64,000 nt of DNA from Ophiocordyceps camponoti-saundersi (nom. inval.) (Eukaryota > Ascomycota > Sordariomycetes > Hypocreales > Ophiocordycipitaceae), in NCBI GenBank assembly GCA_003339415.1, contig PDHQ01000015.1:124001-188000 (forward strand), given 5' to 3'. The first letter of the stretch is position 1, and each line of letters opens with the position of its first letter. Below the pieces are notes generated by a model that worked only from the letters and a program-made list of their open reading frames with translations, searched no databases and was not told where the DNA came from. The position numbers were made by a program, and so were the translations under genes. Shown here piece by piece: positions 10,639 through 20,160 of this stretch.

Positions 10639-13290
10639 CTACTTCTGCCACTCATCCAACTTCTCAGCACTCGATTCACACGAAAGCGGAACCTCGTACA
10701 CACGATTCGGATCCGCCTCCCAAGCCACGCGGCCATCCTTCTCGACCTTGATATACTTGTACTCAACACGCTGGCCAGCCGGAAGCGTAACGGTCGCCTT
10801 CCACATGGGTTTATGAGGGTGTTCATACTCGGAAGCATCCAAAGCCACGGCCTGCGAGGGGTTCCAGTCGCCCAGGACGGTGGTGTTCCCGACGATCTTG
10901 ACGGACTGGCCGAACTCGGTTGCTTCCGTGAGTCTGAACGTCACCTCGACTGACGAGGCTATCTCGCAGCTGTCAGCCTGTCTCGTCTGCGCCGTTGTCG
11001 TCGTCTCCGTACACTGGTCCAGATCTTGAGGCTTGGCTTCTTCTTCTCGGCGGGCTCGTTGCACGCCGTTGACTGTCAAGTACACGTCCATCTCTATATT
11101 GTACCACTCGCCGTCGTTGAGAGCGCACCACAACCGACCCGTTCCGTCTTTCTCTACTTCCCCCGTAGCCCTGACAGCCTGCAGCTCCTCGATGTCGTCT
11201 TCGACCATGGCAGCTGCAGGTTCGTCGCACTTTTCGAGGCCTTGAGGCTCAGGCGCGTCCGGCTGGGCAACGCCATCTTGTGTCTCGTCGCTCCAGTATA
11301 GTTTCGTTTCTCTGTTATACCACTGGCCGTTATTGAGCGGACACCAAGTTCGGTTCTTGTCATCCAATACACCCTCTCCGATCACTTGAGGGACCGTAGT
11401 GCATGTTTCGAGTCCCTGAGGCTCAGGCGCGTCCGGCATCGCAACTCCATCCTTTATCTCGTCGCTCCAGTATAGCTTCAGTTTCGCGTTGTACCACTGA
11501 CCGTTATCGAGTGGGCACCAAACCCGGTCTTGTGCGTCTAATTTCGCCTGCCCGTTCACTTTGGGAACTTGAGTGCATCTTTCGAGTCCTTGAGGCTTAG
11601 GCATGTCCGGTATCGTGACTCCATCCCTCGTCTCTTCACTCCAGTACTGATCTGCTTCTACGTTGTACCATTTGTTGTTGTCAAGCTGACACCATGTCCG
11701 GCCCGCGGCATCGACTATGACCGTTCCAGTAGCGGTTGGAACAGTAGTAGTCGATTCGATCTTTGCGCCCACCTCGTTCTCTTTCTCAGACTCCTTCAGT
11801 GACGCCGGCAGAGATGCAGCCCAGATTTCGTTGTGATAGCACCTGTTCTCCGTCTCCGGCGGGTCCTGAGGTAAGGGGTCTTGGCAGTTTTCCAGCTTCT
11901 CCGGAGCGGCTCTGGTTGGGTCGTCGATCCATTTGTCGGTTGTGAAGTTGAGATACTTCTCCTCCGTTATGCCCCAATACTCGTAGTTGTCGAGCAGACA
12001 GAGATCTCCTATCGCACCGAGGGCCGTCGGTGGTTTCTTATCGTCCTCGCCGCCAGAGGGCCCAGCTTCAACCTTGACCTCCTGATGCCGATCGACGGCA
12101 ACGTCGGCAACCATGGCAAAGTAGGAAAACGGCTCGCCCACTCTGTTGAAGATGGGAACGTCAAACTCGCAGCGTCTCTGGATAGGCAAGCTCCAGGTGT
12201 TCTCGCAAATACCAGTTATGTGCGCATAAAAAGTCCACGTCTCAAAGGCGCAAACATGGTCGCTGCTACAGGTCGAGCGGATAGAGAATCCGTCCGACTC
12301 CCAGCCGCCGGTCGTCTCTTGTTTGCTCTTGTCCTCCGACCTTGATAGTTGGATGAAGCCCGAAGGACCCAGGGAAGAGGCCAGGGGGGATTGGATTTGG
12401 TGTGAAAGCTGCGCAGCAACAGACCATCCCTCGCTGGAGCTCTGCGTGGTGATTGTCGACCGCATAACAGAGAAGGAGCTATTACTTCCACCCATAGACG
12501 TCTGCCCTGGCTCTGGGACACGTTGGGCATGAACCGTGACTGTGTGAGGCTTGCTTAGAAGCCTTGCTGGCGAACGGTATACCGAAAATGGCCGAAGAGC
12601 GTCCTGCTGGAACCCGTCTCGGATCGGTGGGTTGCTCCAATCGATGCAATACTCGCTAGTCAGGTCAGACTCGAGCTTTTCTTGAATGGCACAAACGCCC
12701 GTGGGCATCTTCTGCGGGATGTAGACGACCATGGTTAAAGGCTTCCCCCCGGGTCCCGTAATAGGCGTGCGTATCTCGCATGGAGATCCTTGGCACCGGC
12801 CTTGGATATGAACGTAGTACGTCCATGTTTCGAACCGGCACGCGTGTCCTACCTGACAGGTCTCTACTCTTTCCCATACGTCCGACTTGAAGGATCCATG
12901 ACTCTTAGAAACCTGGTCCGTTCTGGAGCTTCCCTTGGAAATTTGAAAGGAAGCGGTCACGCCAACTTGAAAGCCGCCTTGCGAGTGCGCCGAGATGGTC
13001 GAGCCCTCGGTAACATCCTCGATGACCGTCGTTGATTTGCTAAGGGAGAAAGTATCATCGCTGAGTCCGGCATTGATATACGACTTGTCTATGAAACGCT
13101 CAATATAGACCGTAACGTTGGGCTCCGTGTTTTGATCCAGCAGGTCGCCATTACTCGCTGCCGGACGGTCCTCCCAGTCGATGCTGTAGGACTGTTGCAG
13201 CTCATCGATCCGACTCTTTGCCAGAGTGATCTGATCTAGAGCAGATACAGAGATGGCGAGGAAGAGTGGAACGAATGTTGTAGGACGCAT
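10639..13290 (-). CDS. secreted modular protein with C-terminal CBM20 starch-binding domain
   Basis: Intron-less, 883 residues with a signal peptide (about 1-17). Two related modules of roughly 180 residues follow (about 35-205 and 214-395): both open with a YxIDW motif and both contain a CxxxHxCxFETWT(Y/F)Y pattern ending in a cysteine (145-166 and 341-362). They are Ser/Thr-rich and beta-like. A degenerate then four clear WC-LDN-WYN repeats of about 58 residues follow (about 425-470 and 521-770), each ending PQ(G/D)L-x2-C. The C-terminus (about 775-872) is a CBM20: IVGNTTVLGDWN, LPAGQRVEYKYIKVE, WEADPNRVYEVP. No catalytic domain is visible, so this is a binding or effector-type protein rather than an amylase. 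The alternating Ser/Thr beta pattern of the N-terminal modules faintly recalls beta-pore-forming folds; that is speculation. Confidence 0.85.
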   Translation of the reverse strand: MRPTTFVPLFLAISVSALDQITLAKSRIDELQQSYSIDWEDRPAASNGDLLDQNTEPNVTVYIERFIDKSYINAGLSDDTFSLSKSTTVIEDVTEGSTISAHSQGGFQVGVTASFQISKGSSRTDQVSKSHGSFKSDVWERVETCQVGHACRFETWTYYVHIQGRCQGSPCEIRTPITGPGGKPLTMVVYIPQKMPTGVCAIQEKLESDLTSEYCIDWSNPPIRDGFQQDALRPFSVYRSPARLLSKPHTVTVHAQRVPEPGQTSMGGSNSSFSVMRSTITTQSSSEGWSVAAQLSHQIQSPLASSLGPSGFIQLSRSEDKSKQETTGGWESDGFSIRSTCSSDHVCAFETWTFYAHITGICENTWSLPIQRRCEFDVPIFNRVGEPFSYFAMVADVAVDRHQEVKVEAGPSGGEDDKKPPTALGAIGDLCLLDNYEYWGITEEKYLNFTTDKWIDDPTRAAPEKLENCQDPLPQDPPETENRCYHNEIWAASLPASLKESEKENEVGAKIESTTTVPTATGTVIVDAAGRTWCQLDNNKWYNVEADQYWSEETRDGVTIPDMPKPQGLERCTQVPKVNGQAKLDAQDRVWCPLDNGQWYNAKLKLYWSDEIKDGVAMPDAPEPQGLETCTTVPQVIGEGVLDDKNRTWCPLNNGQWYNRETKLYWSDETQDGVAQPDAPEPQGLEKCDEPAAAMVEDDIEELQAVRATGEVEKDGTGRLWCALNDGEWYNIEMDVYLTVNGVQRARREEEAKPQDLDQCTETTTTAQTRQADSCEIASSVEVTFRLTEATEFGQSVKIVGNTTVLGDWNPSQAVALDASEYEHPHKPMWKATVTLPAGQRVEYKYIKVEKDGRVAWEADPNRVYEVPLSCESSAEKLDEWQK

Positions 13291-14061
13291 TCTCGGAGCA
13301 AAGACGAGACGAGGAGAGAAGAATGATACTGAGACTCTGATTGAGCTGACCTTGTCGAGATGTTGTCCGTGCCATCTACATATGTTTATACTCTTAACAG
13401 TTTCTTTACCACATGGAAGTCGATGCCTCTAGAGGACATACACACATACACACGCATAGGCATGTGGGCTCTCCGTATAGTGATCCATCAAGTCCGTCTT
13501 GCCTTGAAGTCTGAATAGTGGATTGCCACGAGGTAAAGTCGGATCCCGACTGAGTTTCCGTCTCATATATGGAGTCGGTAGGCTATGCAGCTTATGAGAT
13601 ATCCATCTCTTTTCCACGCAATCTTCCGGAGATACGACATATATGTGAATACGAGAGCCGCTTCCTATTCTTCATTCGTCGGTTACCATCGCGTGGGATC
13701 GCCGAGTGGCTTAAACGGGTTTGACCGAAGCGTCGGGTTTTTCTAGAAGCCATTGTCATTGGGCAGATCGTGGTAACTCATGGGTTTCCACTTCGTACTA
13801 CGTCGGAGATTGCTCGTGCCACGTACATGCCCACGTGTATCAACTCTTGACTGCACAGCCTGAGTGGAACACTCTCTACCGTCGTCAAGGCATCGTGTAG
13901 TTTCTTCTTTCTATAAATTGATACGATTGATACGTCAGCTATCGAGGCTGAAGCCGTAGCATCACGCAACAGAGTATACAAACACTATATATAGTCCCCC
14001 TTGAATCTTCTGCTGTCTTCACTTTTCCCTCTGAGCAGCACCGCAACTTCAGTTATCCATC
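13291..14061. promoter_or_regulatory. shared divergent promoter region
   Basis: A 771-bp region separates the ATGs of two divergently transcribed secreted-protein genes. It contains a CACGTG at 13832 and a TATATATA box at 13986-13993, about 70 bp before the plus-strand ATG. A tRNA-like A-box near 13700 has no matching B-box. Confidence 0.5.
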
Positions 14062-16235
14062 ATGTATGCACGTAACAGTCATTGGACTCTTCTCGCCTCG
14101 TTCGTCTTCTGTCTGCTTCTATGGCAACGGACCACGGACGCGGGGCCAATAGGCCCCTTCGGAGGGACACCGCCGAGGCCACCCGCTGTAGGTGCTAGGA
14201 TATGACGAGGAGTTGCCGTTGCTAATAGGACGCTTTTCAGCTACCACAGCCAGTTGGACGAGTTTCACCACCGCAACCGCCTGGTGCAGCATTGAAACCC
14301 CCGTCACAGCAATCTCCCGGTGCTGCAGCGAAACCCCCATCACCACAGGCACAGGGTCCAGCGGTAAAACCCCCGTCACCACAGGCACAGGGTCCAGCGG
14401 CAGGACCCTCGTCGGCAAATGCACAGGGTCCAGCGGCAAAGCCCCCTTCGCCAAATGCACAGGGTCCAGCGGGAAAGCCCCCTTCACCAAATGCACAGGG
14501 TCCAGCGGCAAAGCCCCCGTCACCACAGGCACCGGGTCCAGCAGCAGGACCCTCGTCGGCAAATGCACAGGGTCCAGCGGCAAAGCCCCCTTCACCAAAT
14601 GCACAGGGTCCAGCGGCGAAACCCCCGTCACCACAGGCACCGGGTCCAGAGGCGAAGCCCCCTTCACCACAGGCACCGGGTCCAGAGGCGAAGCCCCCGT
14701 CACCACAGGCACCGGGTCCAGAGGCGAAGCCCCCATCACCACAGGCACCGGGTCCAGAGGCGAAGCCCCCGTCACCACAGGCACCGGGTCCAGCGGTGAA
14801 ACCCCCTTCTCCAAATGCACCGCGGCCAGCAGAAGGACCCTCGTCGCCAACTCCGGCCGGATCCCCCCAGCCTGGAAATAAAGAGATCACCTATTCGCAA
14901 CCCGACTTCAGCAATGGTCCCAAACAACCGGCCGCTACTAGGCCCAAGCCAGTCCAGCGAAAAGACCAAACGTCGTACGGTACAGTTGATTGGGATAAGA
15001 CCAAGAAGCTCGCTGAATTTCAGGAACGAGACGGAAAGCTTTTCAACCAGAAGGGCCAGGCTATGCCTACTTCTATACATGAGGTTAACTGGAGGGATGA
15101 GAAAAGTGGATGGTACCAGCAGGATCCGTTTACAGGGGAGTGGTATGCAAAGAGAGTTCGCAACGGCAAAGTCATTGGCGACGACACGCCTGTCGCTTAT
15201 GGGACTCCGAAGCCGGTGGACGTTCCGGTTTCGGCCAAAGAAACTAAAGTCTTCTACGGCAAAGCGGGAAACCTGATCGACGGCAAGGGTAATCCCTTGG
15301 CTACGAAGATAACCCATGTAGACATCAGAGACCCCAGCAGTCGATGGTATCAGCGAGGCGAGGATGGACATTGGTACAAGTGGAAAATTTACCAGGGAAA
15401 GGCCTGGCACACTGGTGATCCGATCCTCGTAACGCCGGCAAGGGAAGGAATTCAAAAGGTCTTCTTCGAGAAAGACGGGAGGCTCTTCAACGACAAGGCT
15501 GAACCATTGCCCATGTGGAAACAAGACGTCGACCTCAAGGACCCGAGAAGCCGCTGGTACGAGAAAGGCCGTCATGGGATGTGGTTCAGATACAAAATGA
15601 CCGACGAAGGGCCGATGTTCAATGATATAGACCCGATTTACGCTTTGCCGGCGCCCAAGGATTTCGCCTGGGGCAAGACTTGGAAGGCTGCGGACGTCTT
15701 CTCGTCAAGATCGGGACAGAGTCAGGGGCCGGTGGCAGCGGCTCCGCAGCAGGGACCGAGAACAAGTCGTCTCCCTCAACTTCGCGGCAGAAAACAGATG
15801 GAGGATGAGCAACAGGCGAGAACTAGCTCCTCGACAGGCCTGGCACAGCAGAAGGGGCCGGTTCCGCAGCAGCAGGCACCGACACCACAGCAGGCACCGA
15901 CACCACAGCAGGCACCGACACCGCAACAAGGACCGGCAGCACAACACGGACCGAAACCGCAGCAGGGACCGAAACCGCAGCAGGGACCGAAACGAAGCCG
16001 CTTCTTCCGACTCTTCAACAAGAAAGAAGAGCAAGCTTCGGGAGAGCAGCAGCCAAGCGCCAGCTCTTCCAAGGAAGAAACCGCCGAGCCAAAGGATCCG
16101 AAGCCTGGTCCCTCGCGGCTACCCCCGGGAGAGGAGGAGCCGAAACGCGAAGCTGGCTTTTTGGACTTCTTGAAGGATCTTGTTGGATCTGGTAAGGGGA
16201 AGGGCTCGACTGAGCAGCTCAATGCCTGGTTCTAG
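14062..16235 (+). CDS. secreted proline-rich repeat protein with three WY-type modules
   Basis: Exons 14062-14187 and 14241-16235 (53-nt intron) give 706 residues. The first exon supplies a signal peptide ending near TTDA-GPIG; the second carries everything else. About fifteen 12-residue units of the form KPPSPQAPGPxA follow (14292-14830), then three homologous modules of about 75 residues. Each contains xGxLFNxK-type, W(Y/F)Y and GxWYxxK/R motifs (about 14985-15650). The tail is Gln/Pro-rich (APTPQQ and GPKPQQ units) and ends in an amphipathic FLDFLKDLVG helix. I do not recognise a described family. The design (secretion signal, extensible Pro spacer, repeated aromatic modules) suits a wall-associated or host-facing extracellular protein. 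It diverges from the CBM20 protein gene and abuts the transposon island. Confidence 0.8.
14292..14830 (+). repeat. 36-bp coding minisatellite
   Basis: About fifteen in-frame 36-bp units encode Pro-rich dodecapeptides. Units 4 and 8 share the variant GPSSANAQGPAA, and units 10-13 are identical at protein level (KPPSPQAPGPEA), which points to recent block and single-unit duplications. Confidence 0.95.
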
Positions 16236-16476
16236 GGTGATGATTGGGGACGGGTTGGCCTTGTGATGGATGTTCCGTATAGGAGGATTCCGGCTTGAGA
16301 ACGAGACGTGTGGGAATTGCCTCAACGTACATACACATGTACGAGATTCCAGCTCTCACCCGACGGCTTCCTATAGGCCTGAGCAGTCTTGATGCTAGGT
16401 TTGGCTGTTGAGCTAGCTGTGTATAATAGTGCTCAAAACCGATCAACCCCCTTACATCTTCGTGTTGAGCCCACTA

Positions 16477-16623
16477 CTAGGGGGGTCTCAAAAGCGACCC
16501 CCCTTCTCGACCTTTCTCAAGCTCTAGGGAGAAGGGGGGGTCAATGACTAGGAAAAGGACCTTTAACTCGGAAAAAACAGTATACATAGCAGCCTACCTA
16601 ATTTACTAGAGGAGAGATATACT
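16477..16623 (+). repeat. left terminal inverted repeat (147 bp)
   Basis: Begins CTAGGGGGGTCTC and ends GATATACT. It matches the reverse complement of 26777-26923 with only two mismatches, both G/A differences near the inner end. It retains several CA/TG dinucleotides, unlike the interior. Confidence 0.95.
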
Positions 16624-17249
16624 CCCTTTTCCCTATATAAGTAGTATATATAAATATATTTCCCGCGATAGTTAAATTTTTTTAGCCCTACTTATATACC
16701 TTTATTACGATATATCGTAAGGTTATTTATAGATTTAGAATAGCTATAAATATCGTATTATTAATCTAATTAATATAAAATTTTTATTATAGCTTTTTTA
16801 CCCTTTTAAGTATCTATAGTTAAAAAATAAATTAATTCGGAGACGAATAAACCTTTATTTACGAGGAAGACGCCTGAGAACTTAGAGAGCTATACCGTCG
16901 CTATAATAGAGTTATATAAAGAAGGATTTTATAAGATAATTAAATCTACCTTAACCGCGCTTTTTATATTATATAAACGCCTTTAGGGACGAATTTAAGG
17001 GTATTATATATATCCCGTTTCTTAGAATAGTAAAAATAAGTCTTATTTAACCTAAGAAGAAAAGAAAATTATACTTTATTAGGTATATCGCCGTATTACT
17101 TAAGGATATTATATTTAAGGTTAGGTTATTAGGAATTACGTAAATACGATCTTTTAAGCTAAAAGGTAGCTAGGAAATATACCTTATAAATAAGCTAAAT
17201 AATTTATTTAACGTTAGAAGAGATATTTCTATCGTTATAGGGCTATAAC
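16624..17249. pseudogene. left part of the degraded transposon interior
   Basis: AT-rich, stop-riddled sequence between the left TIR and the LTR element. It ends with the ATAAC target site at 17245-17249. It is presumably one end of the former transposase gene, but no domain can be read. Confidence 0.5.
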
Positions 17250-17402
17250 TATTAGTTAGGCTCTCTATACGTATAGAAATTATAGAAAATAGAAGTAGGT
17301 TCTAAATCGTTTATATATATACTATTTAGTAATAGTAGGGGTATTTATACGTGGCACGTAAGGTGCCTACGTAAGCAGAACTAACTAAATAATAAATAAA
17401 TA
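17250..17402 (-). repeat. left LTR (3' LTR of the minus-strand element)
   Basis: 153 bp, starting TATTAGTTAGG where the other copy has TGTTAGTTAGG. The two LTRs differ at six positions, all transitions, which fits mutation after insertion rather than old neutral divergence. Confidence 0.93.
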
Positions 17403-17764
17403 CTAGCACTTTCTCTTTTTCGCTCCTTCTCGCCTGCCTACGGGCGCTAGGTTCCGGAATTCGCTACGCCGGGTCTCTAGAAACTTATAGGACTTACTAC
17501 GCCGGGTCTCTAGAGAGTTAAATTACCTAATACGTAGGGTCTCTAGAAATATAATCTTACCCGGTTATAAGGCCTTAAGTTATATTAATTCGCGTAGGTA
17601 TAATATTATAAGGTAAGGTGCCGAGAGCTAATATAACTACCTTATACCTTTATACCTGGGTCTCCTTACCTAGAAAAACTATTTTTCCTAGGGCATATAA
17701 AAGGAAAATTTCTCTTCTTTTCCTTTCTCTTTTCTTTTCTTTTCTTTTTCTCCTCGGGCCTCCT

Positions 17765-17848
17765 TTCTCTATCTCTCTCGCCCTCTCCCTCTCTCTCTCA
17801 CTCTCTCTCTCTCTCTCTCTCTAACTCTCTATCTCTCTCTCTCTTTAC
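17765..17848. repeat. CT microsatellite inside the retroelement
   Basis: Long (CT)n tract with few interruptions close to the left LTR, continuing the pyrimidine-rich stretch that I take as the polypurine-tract side. Confidence 0.8.
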
Positions 17849-19479
17849 GTTATTATCGTCGTTATCGTTATTACTATCGTCGTCGTTGTCGCCGTCTTCT
17901 TCTTTATCGCCTTCGGGGTAAGTACCTACCTAGTATATATATAATATATATATAAAGCTTATATCGTGCGAAAATAAAAACTAACTTATAGATATATAGC
18001 TTTTTACCTTTCTCGCCGCCGCCGCTATTATTATTATCCTTAGTAGTAGTAATAACGTAATAGTAGTAGTCGCCTTAGTAGTAGTAATATTAGTATTAGT
18101 ATTAGTAATAGTAGCGATAATAGTAGTAATAATAATAATAATATAAGCCGCCGTAGTAGTAATAATAGCGGTGCTAGCGGCGATAACGGCGAAGGGCCCT
18201 TATTACCCCCCCCCCCTCCCTCGACGCCCCGGCTTAATAAACGCGGCCCCGTTACCCCCCCCGGCTAGTCCTCGGCTAGCCGCCCCGCCGCTAACGTGCT
18301 AGAGACCCCCTCCTAGTATAAGGTTATTAAGGGGAACTAAACGCGTCTAGTTCCTTACGATATTTATATTAGGAGGTTAGCGAGCTAGAAAGCTCTAATT
18401 CGAGCTTATTAGGAATAGGCCTCGGAACGGGCTAAGTTATATTACGATTATACGAAAACGGGTATAAAGTGCCGGCCGGTAAGTTTATATTCCTTATTTA
18501 TTCTTATAAAGCGGAGGTTAATAATATATATATAAGTTACTATTAGTACCGTAAAGGCCGCTAAGGTATTAGCGGCGTTTATTAATAGCTACTAGCCCCT
18601 TATAGAAGGTATAGAGGAAAAGGTAAGTACTTATTATTACTAAGTATTATATATTATAGCTAACGTTTCGTAATATTTACGGCTTAGCCGCGAGGCTAAC
18701 TAGGCTTGTGGAAAGTAAAAATAGGGGGCCTAAGGGTAAGTAGGGCGTGGCGGCGGCCGTCTCCTTAAATATATATTTTACTAATCGCGCACGTTATTCC
18801 TTATCTAAGTAAATATAATAATATAACCTTCCCTTATTACCGTAAGTAGATTAATAAATATAGCGTAAGGTCTGCGCAGGCTATTTACAGGCCTTGCGTA
18901 AGTAGCGCGACAAGGTTACGTATACCCTACGATATAGTATTAATTATTATACCTTATCGTAACGATTATTCCGTCGCGATATATACCCTTTAATATAGAT
19001 AGCTAAGTTATTCGTATCGATAAGTTTCTAAAGTGCGGGGTTAAGGTTACCTTTTATTATTATATTTACTAGATTATCTTTACCCGCGATCTATTAGATA
19101 TTAGAAATTTCGCGGCGCTCGTATAATTATCTTAGAAATATTATATCGATTATAAGTCTCTTCTCTTTCGTTATACCTAATTTAATAAGGTATTCGTATA
19201 ACGAAAATAAGTCGGTATAGATAACGAGAGGAACCTCTAGTAGTTTAAGCTAGTCTATAATTATCTTTATAGTTATAGCGATCGATACGCCGATATTAAA
19301 CTTACTCGTTATACCGTATACCTCGGAAGTAAGCACGCTTTAAGTTACCCTTTTATATTTTATTAAGCTCTAATAGATAATATTAGCCCTAATATTAAAC
19401 TATAATATAGTTTATATCTCGTTACCTATATATATTAGAAAGCTAATTTAGGACGAGAGGTTATAGTTATTCGCAAATA

Positions 19480-20160
19480 ACCTATCTATAAAAATAAAGA
19501 TTTTTATAAACTTAAGCGATAATAAAATATATCTAATACCTCTCTCTTAATTATCTATTTACTATTAAAATCGCTTATTTAACTTATCGTAATCTTTCTT
19601 ATTTAAGTCTTATTTTTATATTACTACGGCTAAGTTATACGTCGCCTTAAGTTAATAAATATATATAATATATACCCCTCGAGCACGTTACTCGTAATAT
19701 CTTTACGGCGTATCTACTACTCTATAGTCGATAATATCGATCTTACTTACCTAACCTTTTTAGCGTAGTATAACCTTTTCTTTATCGACTAAGATACGCC
19801 CCCTATTAAAGTCTACCTTATTACCCTTCTTAAATACGGTCTTTAGCTTAAATTTAAACCTTACGACGTCGAGTGCATTTTCCTCCTTTATTACGAATAC
19901 GTTAGTACCGAGTATAAGTATATTATCGGTTTATAAGCTAATAATTCCGAAAGAAGTAGGGTTTTTAGATAAAATTAGAAAATAGGCGTTATAGGTTAAC
20001 GTAGCTATATCTAGTTTCTCTAAATAATAGTTTTAGTACGTATAAAACTAATAAATACTTACTTCGGCGATTCCGTAAAGGGGACGTATAACCCTAATAA
20101 TAGTATACTTTAGGTACCGCTTCTTAAGTTCGTTAGGTAGCTTTATAAGGATTATTCGTA
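19480..20160 (-). pseudogene. degraded copia reverse transcriptase segment
   Basis: Reading the minus strand and passing over stops, about 19,745-19,830 gives KVDFN-x-GRI-x-VDKEK-V-x-LR. Further upstream (near 20,090) is a PL-x-G/N-R block like the RPLYG motif of fungal copia RT, and downstream (near 19,630) an A-x-Y-N/D-LAV block. The order matches that expected for copia pol. In-frame stops are TAA/TAG, consistent with CAA/CAG and TGG codons hit by C-to-T change on either strand. Confidence 0.7.

Noticed and set aside
13690..13780. tRNA-like stretch containing GCCGAGTGGC
   Set aside because: A-box-like only; there is no B-box or T-arm and no closing acceptor stem.
14237..14890. repeat array resembling a CRISPR or an antisense collagen-like gene
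   Set aside because: Units are contiguous without spacers and lie in a coding exon; the Gly-rich antisense frame is a by-product.
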